From a virus: DNA of 38,650 nucleotides. Shown piece after piece: positions 30,307-36,639 of this stretch; within the stretch, counting starts at the first letter, position 1; every line of letters starts with the position of its first letter. The notes under the pieces are model-generated. The model was not told where the DNA came from. It made no database searches and worked only from the letters and a program-made list of their open reading frames with translations. Location: the IMG/VR virus record IMGVR_UViG_3300044911_002571, positions 1 to 38,650 of that record; one strand, written 5' to 3'. A program made the position numbers and the translations under genes.

Positions 30307-31162
30307 GACCCACCTCCGTTCGCGCCCATGGCGGGATCTCCTGCACGGCCGGGCGCTCTCGGCTGTGCCCATCGTCGCGAGCCGCATCGAGCGCGGACCG
30401 CCCCCACTCGTTCGGGTTCGCCAGCAGATAGCCGACCGGGTAGCCCTCGACCCGCATGGCCTCGTCGTCGAAGAAGCCATCGATGATGGCCACGAGATCG
30501 TCGGGCGGCAGCGCGCCGAGGCCGGCCAGCTTGCAGGCGTCGCCGTGGCTTGGCGCGGTGGTCGCGATGCGTCCCGGCACAGCCTTGCGGCGAGTCTGGT
30601 AGCCAGCCTGGATGGCGCGCCTCGCGACCTCGATGCGCCCGGTGTCGACGAGGGTTGTAACCGGGCGCGCGCGCGTCTGAGTGTCACTCACGCTAGTGAG
30701 TGACTGTTCTTGTTCCTGATCCTGATCTTGATCCTGATCAGAGGGTGGCCTGTAACTTACGGGCTTGTTCGACGTCACCGCCGAGCCGGTTACTTCGATG
30801 TTACGCGTAACATCGCGCGCCTTGGCCATCCCGTTACGGGCGCGCTCCTTCTCTTTCTCGTACTTTTCGCGGGTGATGTTGTGGTCGGCCCATTCCCGCA
30901 GACGCCACGCTTTCGCCGCGTCGTCGCGCTCCAGCAATCCGGCCGCGGAGAGTTCGTCGAGTTGCTTCCTCGGCGGCGCACCTCCGGCGATGAGCATCAG
31001 GGCCGCATCCGGGACCACCCCGTCCGACAGCTGGTCGGCGCACCACGACAGCATCGACACCCACAGGCCGCGCGCTTGGAGCGACAGGCCGCACGTCCGA
31101 GGGTGCCGCCAGAACGTCCCCATCACGCGGGCGTAAAAGCCCTTCTTGGTCCTCTCGCTCAT
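30299..31162 (-). CDS. Phage replication initiator with N-terminal winged helix
   Basis: 287 residues from ATG 31160-31162 (4-nt overlap). The N-terminus (KGFYARVMGTFWRHPRTCGL, SLQARGLWVSMLSWCADQLS, LDELSAAGLLERDD) matches phage replisome-organiser winged-helix domains. A low-complexity linker (DQDQDQDQEQEQS) separates it from a helical C-terminal domain (YQTRRKAVPGRIAT, LPPDDLVAIIDGFFDDEAM) that may bind the loader. The linker DNA contains dense repeats, an origin-like feature, as in lambda O. It precedes the DnaC-like gene. Confidence 0.78.
   Translation of the reverse strand: MSERTKKGFYARVMGTFWRHPRTCGLSLQARGLWVSMLSWCADQLSDGVVPDAALMLIAGGAPPRKQLDELSAAGLLERDDAAKAWRLREWADHNITREKYEKEKERARNGMAKARDVTRNIEVTGSAVTSNKPVSYRPPSDQDQDQDQEQEQSLTSVSDTQTRARPVTTLVDTGRIEVARRAIQAGYQTRRKAVPGRIATTAPSHGDACKLAGLGALPPDDLVAIIDGFFDDEAMRVEGYPVGYLLANPNEWGRSALDAARDDGHSRERPAVQEIPPWARTEVGHG
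30683..30704. repeat. Perfect 9-bp inverted repeat, 4-nt loop
   Basis: GTCACTCAC, loop GCTA, GTGAGTGAC. On the coding strand this encodes SLTSVSD. Part of the origin-like cluster in the initiator gene. Confidence 0.6.
30796..30815. repeat. Perfect 20-bp palindrome
   Basis: Arms CGATGTTACG and CGTAACATCG with no spacer, centred at 30805/30806; it contains two of the six GTTAC units. A probable dimer-binding site, perhaps for the initiator itself. Confidence 0.65.
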
Positions 31163-31314
31163 CTCGCCTCCCACGTCACCACAGCCACCCCGCACCTCAC
31201 CACCTCGCAGCCCTGCGCCTCGAGCTGCGCGACCACCTCGCTCGCCGTCGCCCACGGCACGAGCGCGCGACCGCCGCGCATCGAGGCGAGTACCGCTCGC
31301 TCTGCGTCGGTCAT
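31159..31314 (-). CDS. Small hypothetical protein (51 aa)
   Basis: ATG 31312-31314 overlaps the methyltransferase stop by 4 nt, and its own stop overlaps the initiator's start likewise. MTDAERAVLASMRGGRALV, then a helix (ATASEVVAQLEAQG) and a strand (EVVRCGVAVVTWEAR). No family recognised. Confidence 0.55.
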   Translation of the reverse strand: MTDAERAVLASMRGGRALVPWATASEVVAQLEAQGCEVVRCGVAVVTWEAR

Positions 31315-32432
31315 CGCCACCTCGCCGCCGACGCAAGCGCGCGTCCCACGATCTCGGCGCACTGCGCCACCACCGCGTTCCCGCATGCCATCACTCGCCA
31401 GGAGTCCGGCGCTTGACCTTCTTGCGCAGCATGGCCCGCTTCTGCGCCATCTCCTCGGCCGTCATCGGCGCTGGCACCGTCCAGTCGCACGGGAGCCCCA
31501 TCATCCACTCGACGAACCGCGGGTGGAGCGTGCCGCCAACCGCTGTCGCTAGCCCATCCCCCGACCGCGCTGTCAGTCCAGCTTTGTTGTGGTTGCCCTT
31601 GACGGTCGGCGTCGGCAACACCGGCCGTCCCGACGGTTTCGCGGCACCAACCTGAGCGATCAAAGTCGGTCCCCCGCTGCGCTGACGGCGCGTCCCTCCC
31701 GATCCGGTGTTCGCCGTGGGCGTCATCAGCAGTCCCGACGGCTGCCGCGCCCCCACCGCTCCCAGCAATGTCGGCGTCCCGTCTCCGTGTGTGCTCGGGC
31801 CGTTCACCGCCAGCGACGCGACCGGAGTCGGCAGCAGCCCGCGCTTCGCGAGCGTGTCGAGCGAGGCTCGCTCCTTCCCAGCACGCCCGGCCGAGCCACC
31901 CTGGTTGCTGCCGTACCTCTGCGCGGTCGGGGTGGGTAGCAACAAGAAAGAGCCGTCGCCGCTCGTGCGGGGCTCCTGCGTGCGGCCATCCGTGCGTGCG
32001 GCGCGGATCTTCTCCCGCTGCGACACACGTCCACTCCGCATCGAACCCGAGATCGGCAAGGTCGGCCAGCACGTCACGCAGTCCGGCCGTGCGCAGTCCT
32101 GGCACGTTCTCGACGACAACGGCGCGGGGCTCGACGTCTCGGATGATGCGCGCGAACTCTGGCCACAGCCACCGCTCGTCGGCCTGCGCGAGTCGCTGTC
32201 CTGCGACGCTGACCGGTTGGCATGGGAATCCGCCGCAGACCACATCCACCCGAGCTGCTCCACTGGTCACCTCTCTGACGTCTGCGAACCTCGACGCGCT
32301 CGGCCAGTGACGGCGAAGCACGGCGCGGCAGTAGGGGTCCCACTCCGCTTGCCACATCACCGGACCAAGCCCCGCACGCTCGAGACCGAGCTCCAGGCCG
32401 CCAATGCCGCTGAACAGAGAGCCGATCGTCAC
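31311..32432 (-). CDS. C5-cytosine DNA methyltransferase
   Basis: 373 residues from GTG 32430-32432 (overlaps the RusA stop by 4 nt). Motif I is GSLFSGIGGLELGLERAG; motif IV GGFPCQPVSVAGQR holds the catalytic Cys; motif VI is VVVENVPGL; motif VIII is GAPHERRRLFLVA; motif X at the end is ACGNAVVAQCAEIVGRAL. So all key motifs are in one frame. Its variable region (HGEHRIGRDAPSAQ, VADADRQGQPQQSW, HAPPAVRRVDDGAPVRLDG) is of a type seen in phage Dcm-like enzymes. It probably protects phage DNA from host restriction. The +1 frame over its C-terminal half also looks coding (separate entry). Confidence 0.88.
   Translation of the reverse strand: MTIGSLFSGIGGLELGLERAGLGPVMWQAEWDPYCRAVLRRHWPSASRFADVREVTSGAARVDVVCGGFPCQPVSVAGQRLAQADERWLWPEFARIIRDVEPRAVVVENVPGLRTAGLRDVLADLADLGFDAEWTCVAAGEDPRRTHGWPHAGAPHERRRLFLVATHPDRAEVRQQPGWLGRACWEGASLARHAREARAAADSGRVAGGERPEHTRRRDADIAGSGGGAAAVGTADDAHGEHRIGRDAPSAQRGTDFDRSGWCRETVGTAGVADADRQGQPQQSWTDSAVGGWASDSGWRHAPPAVRRVDDGAPVRLDGASADDGRGDGAEAGHAAQEGQAPDSWRVMACGNAVVAQCAEIVGRALASAARWR
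31391..31951 (-). CDS. Alternative-frame methyltransferase C-terminal region (overlaps main frame)
   Basis: In the +1 frame relative to the methyltransferase, ~186 codons after the motif VIII region read as another phage Dcm-type C-terminus: LLPTPTAQRYGSNQGGSAGR, LLPTPVASLAVNGP, LMTPTANTGSGG, VLPTPTVKGNHNKAG, then LHPRFVEWMMGLPCDWT and a basic end. Such PTPT repeats followed by FVEWMMG are, from memory, a common ending of phage cytosine methyltransferases. No obvious own start was seen, so it would need a +1 shift, or it is a relic. I cannot decide whether it is expressed. Confidence 0.4.
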   Translation of the reverse strand, partial: SFLLLPTPTAQRYGSNQGGSAGRAGKERASLDTLAKRGLLPTPVASLAVNGPSTHGDGTPTLLGAVGARQPSGLLMTPTANTGSGGTRRQRSGGPTLIAQVGAAKPSGRPVLPTPTVKGNHNKAGLTARSGDGLATAVGGTLHPRFVEWMMGLPCDWTVPAPMTAEEMAQKRAMLRKKVKRRTPGE

Positions 32433-32818
32433 GCCGCCCTCCGTCGCATCCGCTCGCCCGTGCGCACGACCTCGACGACCGTGCGCGGGCCCGCGTCGCC
32501 GCACATCGCGCGGTCCACCTCGAGCGCGTCGATCTGCGAGTCGTCCTCCCACGCCACGCCGTTGAGCGCGTCGAGGATGAGCTTGCACGCGTTGTCGACG
32601 TCGCTGCGTCGCGCGTCCGGCATGTCGAGCCACACGCGCACCAAGAAGCGCCCATCACGCCGCCAGCCACGCGGCCGAGACGCGAGCGCGAGCAGGCGAT
32701 GCTCGTGCTGTGCCTTGCGCTGGCCTGCCTCGGTGAAGCGCCGCTTCCCGCGCTGCTGCATGGGGCGCTTCCACGTCGTCGGACGGCCCTCGACCACGTA
32801 CGAGAACGACGCGCTCAT
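32429..32818 (-). CDS. rusA: RusA-type Holliday junction resolvase
   Basis: 129 residues, ATG start overlapping the upstream stop by 4 nt. Signature: YVVEGRPTTWKRPMQQRGKR at the N-terminus, then VRVWLDMPDARRSDVDNACK, LILDALNGVAWEDDSQIDAL, the D-rich sites of RusA dimers (D of SDVDN, D of EDDSQID). The enzyme resolves branched DNA during phage replication and packaging. Length is normal. Confidence 0.88.
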   Translation of the reverse strand: MSASFSYVVEGRPTTWKRPMQQRGKRRFTEAGQRKAQHEHRLLALASRPRGWRRDGRFLVRVWLDMPDARRSDVDNACKLILDALNGVAWEDDSQIDALEVDRAMCGDAGPRTVVEVVRTGERMRRRAA

Positions 32819-33270
32819 GCGGCCCTCCGCGCCGTCACCCAGCGCACGCCATCGGCGCGCCCGACGTACTCGCGAAGCCTTCCGCCGCGTGCCGCCGCCC
32901 GAGCTGCGCGCTTTCTCCTCGCGTCATGGTCGCGGTCGCACTCTTCGCAGCGGAGTAGTCGCGGCGATCTGCCGTTGATGATCCGCTTGCAGTCGATGCA
33001 TGTCGGCGCGCGGCGCGGCTGGTGTCCGTAGCGCGCACGCGCGTATTCGCGCATGTACTCGCGGCGCTGGACGCAGAAGATCGCCCATCGCACGGGGTCC
33101 GCGCGCAGTATCGCGTACCGCCTGCGGGATCGTTCCCTGTCCTCCTCAATCTCGCCTTCTGTGCGGAGCGTCGCCTTGATCGAGAAGGCTGCGTGGTGGC
33201 TCACGTGGTAGTCGCGCGAGTATCCGAGCGACTCCACGAGCTCGTCGTCATCGAAGATCGACAAGCTCAT
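32815..33270 (-). CDS. Zinc-ribbon-containing protein (151 aa)
   Basis: ATG 33268-33270 overlaps the upstream stop by 4 nt. The N-terminal part starts SLSIFDDDELVESLGYSRDY and is helical and very charged (EEDRERSRRRYAILRAD). Near residue 100 is a zinc-finger pattern CIDCKRIIN ... CEECDRDHDARR. It may bind nucleic acid. The opening DDDELVESLGY is echoed by the gene at 33485-33757 (DDETLAALGY). Confidence 0.6.
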   Translation of the reverse strand: MSLSIFDDDELVESLGYSRDYHVSHHAAFSIKATLRTEGEIEEDRERSRRRYAILRADPVRWAIFCVQRREYMREYARARYGHQPRRAPTCIDCKRIINGRSPRLLRCEECDRDHDARRKRAARAAARGGRLREYVGRADGVRWVTARRAA

Positions 33271-33485
33271 CGCCACTGCCTCACGCGTCCATCGCCGCCC
33301 TTGCTGCGCACGCCCAGCGCCACGAGACGACGCTCGCCAGCGCGGCACTCGCGACAGCGGGAGAGCCGCTGTCCCTCGATGCTGTGCGGCACCATCTGCA
33401 CCGACCGTGACCGCTGCATCGCACACGAGCGCGCCGACATGCTGATCGCGTACGGCCCGCACCAGATCCGATCGTCCTCGCTCAT
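33267..33485 (-). CDS. Small basic Cys-containing protein (72 aa)
   Basis: ATG 33483-33485, 1-nt overlap upstream, 4-nt overlap downstream. Contains IWCGPYAISMSARSCAM and LSRCRECRAGERR, a possible zinc site, and an Arg/Lys-rich end. No family recognised. Confidence 0.55.
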   Translation of the reverse strand: MSEDDRIWCGPYAISMSARSCAMQRSRSVQMVPHSIEGQRLSRCRECRAGERRLVALGVRSKGGDGRVRQWR

Positions 33486-33757
33486 CACCCCACCTCCGCA
33501 AAGCACAGCACCAACTGCGCGGGCCTCGGTCGCTCACACGGTGTTGCGGTGCACGTCGCCGCCTTGCGGCGATCGCGCGATGCCTGCGCGCGCTCGCGAC
33601 AGCGGCTCATGTACCAAGGATCGAGTCGCCGACTCTGGTAGCGGTCACGGTCCCGCTCCGCCGCCTCGGCGCGCTCCTCGTGCGCACGCTCGCACACGTC
33701 GTCCCACTCGGGACACGCGTAGCCGAGCGCGGCGAGCGTCTCGTCGTCGATGTGCAT
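33485..33757 (-). CDS. Small charged protein (90 aa)
   Basis: ATG 33755-33757, 1-nt overlap with the upstream stop. MHIDDETLAALGYACPEWDD, then a long Arg/Glu helix and a Cys-containing tail. The start resembles that of the 151-residue zinc protein two genes away, suggesting related families. Function unknown. Confidence 0.55.
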   Translation of the reverse strand: MHIDDETLAALGYACPEWDDVCERAHEERAEAAERDRDRYQSRRLDPWYMSRCRERAQASRDRRKAATCTATPCERPRPAQLVLCFAEVG

Positions 33758-33984
33758 CACTCCCCCATCCATCGAGCAAGCTGCTCGACCGCCTTGACCC
33801 AACTGCGTCGCTGGCACTCGTCGCTGCCAGCGGCAGCGAGTTGGGCCTGTTCGATGTGGTGCTCCACCATCAAGCCGCGCGAGTAGCCGCGAGCATCGCG
33901 CACGTAGTTGCGCGCCTGACTCGTCGGCGGTCCCACGTGGACCACGCCAGCCGCCTTGAGAACGCCCTCGTGGTAGATGCTCAC
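33757..33984 (-). CDS. Small hypothetical protein (75 aa)
   Basis: GTG 33982-33984 overlaps the upstream stop by 4 nt. VSIYHEGVLKAAGVVHVGP, then YVRDARGYSRGLMVEHHIEQ and a helix SWVKAVEQLARWMGE. No family recognised. Confidence 0.55.
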   Translation of the reverse strand: MSIYHEGVLKAAGVVHVGPPTSQARNYVRDARGYSRGLMVEHHIEQAQLAAAGSDECQRRSWVKAVEQLARWMGE

Positions 33985-34304
33985 GCGGCCCTCGCTCTTG
34001 CGTCGCGCTCGCGCTTCGCCCGCTGGTGACGACGCCACTCCTCGCGGCGCTGTTCGTCTGTCATCAGAGCGCGCCGCTCGATCACTCGGCGCCTCGCCCG
34101 CTCGGCCATCTCCTCGCGCGCCGCCCACGCCTTCGCGCGGATGCTTGCGAGGTACTCCTCCATCGACACGCCTCCGCGTGCGCGTCGTCTGGACGCCTGA
34201 TACGCGCGCTCCGCTTCCACGTGCCACTGGTGCACGAGCGGGTTGGCGCTGCGCAGCGATGCTGCCGCGACAGCGCGACGCCAGATAGCGCGCGCTTCGT
34301 CCAT
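33981..34304 (-). CDS. Basic helical hypothetical protein (107 aa)
   Basis: ATG 34302-34304. Helical and Arg/Ala-rich: DEARAIWRRAVAAASLRSAN, VEAERAYQASRRRARGGVSM, LTMDEQ-like TDEQRREEWRRHQRAKRERD. A DNA- or RNA-binding helical protein is possible. No family recognised. Confidence 0.55.
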   Translation of the reverse strand: MDEARAIWRRAVAAASLRSANPLVHQWHVEAERAYQASRRRARGGVSMEEYLASIRAKAWAAREEMAERARRRVIERRALMTDEQRREEWRRHQRAKRERDARARAA

Positions 34305-34315
34305 CGTCGGCACTC

Positions 34316-34411
34316 TCACGGCTCCGACTCCTCCGGCGCAGTCAAGACGAGCCACGCGAGCGCCACGAGGCACCCGCAGAGCACGAGGAACATCCCGGCC
34401 TCAAGCGTCAT
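34316..34411 (-). CDS. 31-residue single-pass membrane microprotein
   Basis: ATG 34409-34411 overlaps the TGA of the upstream gene by 4 nt (ATGA), the same coupling as its neighbours. The sequence is one hydrophobic helix (MFLVLCGCLVALAWLVLTA) followed by APEESEP. Shortness makes it tentative, but the overlap and the clean membrane helix support it. Function unknown. Confidence 0.5.
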   Translation of the reverse strand: MTLEAGMFLVLCGCLVALAWLVLTAPEESEP

Positions 34412-34755
34412 CGCTGCCCCCGCTTGGCGAGCCACGCGGCGCGCGCTTCCTCGAGCTTCTCGGCGCACGCATACGCCGCTTGCCCGTAGGCTTGCGAGAG
34501 AGCGGCCGTGTCGATGCGAGCGGCGATCGGCTGCTCCATGAGCACCCGAAACACTTCGCGTGCCGTGGCGTCGATACGGTCGACTCGGGCGCGCTCGTCC
34601 TCGCCACCGCCGCGAGACGCGTCCACCTCGGCCACGATGGCCTGCGCCGCGTGCGACATGCGCTCGTTCAAGGCCGCTCGCAGCGGAACGCTGGACCGCT
34701 CGACCGCCTCCATTGCGAGCCGCACCAACTCCGACTGCCACTCGTACCTCGTCAT
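34408..34755 (-). CDS. Helical hypothetical protein (115 aa)
   Basis: ATG start, 4-nt overlaps at both ends. Acidic/Ala-rich helices (SELVRLAMEAVERSSVPLRA, ATAREVFRVLMEQPIAARID, AAYACAEKLEEARAAWLA). No family recognised; it lies in the early region directly after the regulators. Confidence 0.6.
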   Translation of the reverse strand: MTRYEWQSELVRLAMEAVERSSVPLRAALNERMSHAAQAIVAEVDASRGGGEDERARVDRIDATAREVFRVLMEQPIAARIDTAALSQAYGQAAYACAEKLEEARAAWLAKRGQR

Positions 34756-35255
34756 CGCACACCTCCCACCACACGAAGCCCACGTTCACGCTGCGCACGA
34801 CGCAGCCAGTCGCGGCGCGCGGACATCACGCGCTCGACGTCATCCCACTCGGCCAGCTCGCGCTCGGCCTCCTCGGGCGACACGTAGCCGTCCGCCTCGT
34901 TCGTCGCGGCGACGCTCATCACGTCGCTCAGTTCGCGCACGATCGCGTGCAGGTCGCGCACGTGCTCGACGTCGGCGCGCACGAGTGAGTGGCGCGGGCC
35001 GGCGATGAACGCGGCTAGCGCAAGGCGCAGCGGCTCCGGCGCGAGCGCCGCGCGTGCGATGTCGAGCGTCTTGCCGCCCTTGGGCTTGGCGCACTGCGAG
35101 AGGCCCGTGCGCGACATGCACATTACCGCGGCGACCTGCTCGTGCGTCGCGTCGCAAGCGTTGCGGCCACGACGCACAGCCTCGGCGGCATCGCATCGCA
35201 TCTCGACGAGCGCGCTGTCAGCGCGTGCAGTGACGGTGGTGGTCATCGTCGTCAC
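34752..35255 (-). CDS. Early regulator with possible HTH (167 aa)
   Basis: GTG 35253-35255 (4-nt overlap), or ATG 35244-35246 three codons later. Residues ~36-70 (CDATHEQVAAVMCMSRTGLS, followed by KPKGGKTLDIARAALAPEP) look like a helix-turn-helix. The C-terminal half is acidic and helical (VEHVRDLHAIVRELSDVM, YVSPEEAERELAEWDDVER). As the second gene of the leftward operon, in the place of lambda-type cII, it may activate or modulate early genes. Inference only. Confidence 0.55.
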   Translation of the reverse strand: MTTMTTTVTARADSALVEMRCDAAEAVRRGRNACDATHEQVAAVMCMSRTGLSQCAKPKGGKTLDIARAALAPEPLRLALAAFIAGPRHSLVRADVEHVRDLHAIVRELSDVMSVAATNEADGYVSPEEAERELAEWDDVERVMSARRDWLRRAQRERGLRVVGGVR

Positions 35256-35491
35256 TCCCCCGCCGTCGGAGCGGCGGTCATGGTGGGGGTGTGCAGGCCG
35301 AGCAGCGCATCCGAGGACACGCCGAGCGTCTGGCAGAGACGCCGCAGCGCATCGCCGTCGGGCATGCGGCCGGCCTCGTAGTAAGCGACCGACCGCGGAG
35401 ACATGCCGGCCGCGACGGCGAGCCCCACCTGCGTCAGCCCCTTCGACACGCGAGCGGCACGGAGCCGCTCTCCCAGCGATTCGTTGGTCAT
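35252..35491 (-). CDS. XRE-family HTH regulator (Cro-like)
   Basis: 79 residues from ATG 35489-35491. A classic helix-turn-helix: LGERLRAARVSKGLTQVGLA, then VAAGMSPRSVAYYEAGRMPD and GDALRRLCQTLGVSSDALLG. No further domain, so like Cro. It is the first gene of the leftward operon and is transcribed divergently from the other XRE gene, which is the usual arrangement of a phage genetic switch. Confidence 0.85.
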   Translation of the reverse strand: MTNESLGERLRAARVSKGLTQVGLAVAAGMSPRSVAYYEAGRMPDGDALRRLCQTLGVSSDALLGLHTPTMTAAPTAGE

Positions 35492-35578
35492 GCCCGCTTG
35501 ACTAGCAGAGCTAGCACGGTCGTGCAAGCTCGGCCGTGCACGTACCCGGTTGCTGACGCACCGTGCGAGCCTCCAGCC
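35492..35578. promoter_or_regulatory. Divergent switch region with operator-like repeats
   Basis: Holds inverted repeats CTAGC-AGA-GCTAG (35502-35514), GCACG-GT-CGTGC (35514-35525) and the palindrome CGTGCACG (35535-35542). A leftward promoter is possible on the minus strand: TTGCAC, 17 nt, TAGTCA, ending a few nt before the leftward ATG. GCTAGCACGGTCGTGCA (35510-35526) recurs near 37.78 kb with two changes. Confidence 0.6.
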
Positions 35579-36040
35579 ATGTCCACGGCCGATTGGTCAG
35601 GCGTCTCACGACGCATCCGCGCACGCCGCACCGAGCTTGGTCTCAGCCAGCAGGAGGCAGCGTCGCGCGCTGGGATCAGCGTGCGGGTCGCGGCGAAGTA
35701 CGAGACCGAGATCCCGCCGTCCGGCCCGGAGCTCGCCACGCTCGAGAAGCTGGCGCGCGCGCTGGACGTGTCGCCCGCATGGCTGCTCTACGGCGTCGGC
35801 GAGCACGTCGCGGAGATCGGCGAGGCCATGCTCACGCAGCTCCGCGGACTCGGTGTGCTGCCTACCGAGGACGAAGTCGCTTGGGTCACGAGCGCGCCCA
35901 ACTTCCTGCACATGGACGCGCTTGGCGTCGCGCAGGCGATCCTTGGACAGCGTCGAGGAATCGCGCCGGAGACGGCTGCTATCATCGAGGCGGAGACGAA
36001 GAGGCACGACGATCCAAGCGTGCCGCGGAGGAAGCGATGA
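35579..36040 (+). CDS. XRE-family repressor (CI-like, no peptidase domain)
   Basis: 153 residues, ATG start. HTH: VSRRIRARRTELGLSQQEAA, SRAGISVRVAAKYETE, LATLEKLARALDVSPAWLLY. The C-terminal ~70 residues (IGEAMLTQLRGLGVLPTEDE, LGVAQAILGQRRGIAPETAA) are helical, probably for oligomerisation; no LexA/CI-type Ser-Lys peptidase is seen, so a separate factor such as the nearby metallopeptidase could inactivate it. Divergent from the Cro-like gene. Confidence 0.85.
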   Translation: MSTADWSGVSRRIRARRTELGLSQQEAASRAGISVRVAAKYETEIPPSGPELATLEKLARALDVSPAWLLYGVGEHVAEIGEAMLTQLRGLGVLPTEDEVAWVTSAPNFLHMDALGVAQAILGQRRGIAPETAAIIEAETKRHDDPSVPRRKR

Positions 36041-36639
36041 CGATGCGATGGGGGATGGCGCTGACGGTGGCGCTGCTGTGTGGGTGCGGCGCGGAGATGC
36101 AGGCGGCCGACGCGGGCGATGTCGCGATGCTGCCCGATGTCTGGTGGGGCGATGCTCCGGTTCCGGAGTGCACGCCGGGATGCTCGAGTGTGCAGATGTG
36201 CTGCACGAGCAGCGTCGCCGGCAATCGCTGCGTGGACCACTTCTCAGATCCATCGAACTGCGGCGGCTGCGGCATCGTGTGCCGCGCGACCGAGTTGTGC
36301 ATCAACCAGGCGTGTCGCGTGCCTGGAACGCTCGATGCCGGTCCCGTTGACGCGTACGTGCGACAGCCGGACGCGCCGATCATCGGCAGCTGCTCGCCTG
36401 CGTGTGGCGCCGACTTCCAGTGCTGCGGCTCGACGTGCGTGAACCGTGACGGCGCGGGCGGCACCTCGGATTCGTCGTTCGCGAACTGCGGCGCGTGCGG
36501 CCGTACGTGCGACGCGGACACGGCGAACCGCTGCGGTCGCTTCGGCACGATGACGAGGTGCATGTGCGGCGACGGACCATCCTGCGAGGCCGGCGCGCGC
36601 TGTCAGCTCGACAGCGACGGTACGCTGGTCTGCATGTAG
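36037..36639 (+). CDS. Cys-rich lipoprotein (possible lysogenic conversion gene)
   Basis: 200 residues; ATG 36037-36039 overlaps the repressor's TGA by 4 nt. A short signal peptide MRWGMALTVALLCGCGAE ends in a lipobox (LCGC). Mature parts contain CTPGCSSVQMCCTSS, NCGGCGIVCRATELCINQAC, CSPACGADFQCCGSTC and NCGACGRTCDADTANRCG. Repeated NCGxCGxxC motifs are frequent in secreted proteins of myxobacteria. Located directly after the repressor, in the place of genes expressed from a prophage, so it may alter the host's surface. Its 3' end overlaps the opposing ImmA-like gene by 37 nt. Confidence 0.8.
   Translation: MTMRWGMALTVALLCGCGAEMQAADAGDVAMLPDVWWGDAPVPECTPGCSSVQMCCTSSVAGNRCVDHFSDPSNCGGCGIVCRATELCINQACRVPGTLDAGPVDAYVRQPDAPIIGSCSPACGADFQCCGSTCVNRDGAGGTSDSSFANCGACGRTCDADTANRCGRFGTMTRCMCGDGPSCEAGARCQLDSDGTLVCM

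Larger units (their letters stand above)
30655..30840. repeat. Origin-like repeat cluster within the initiator gene
   Basis: Six GTTAC/GTAAC pentamers lie within ~180 nt (30657, 30752, 30789, 30800, 30807, 30833). In the middle are four to five TCCTGA-like hexamers (30713-30740, coding DQDQ), next to a perfect 9-bp inverted repeat, and a perfect 20-bp palindrome. Iteron-like repeats in the linker part of an initiator gene are how the lambda origin is built. Confidence 0.5.

Noticed and set aside
31951-32263. N-terminal part of the alternative methyltransferase frame
   Set aside because: Ser/Arg-rich sequence without motifs, opposite in character to the catalytic motifs of the main frame; treated as shadow.
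35498-35530. Rightward promoter TTGACT with a -10 near 35521
   Set aside because: The -35 element is good but no acceptable -10 hexamer lies 16-18 nt downstream; not listed as a promoter.
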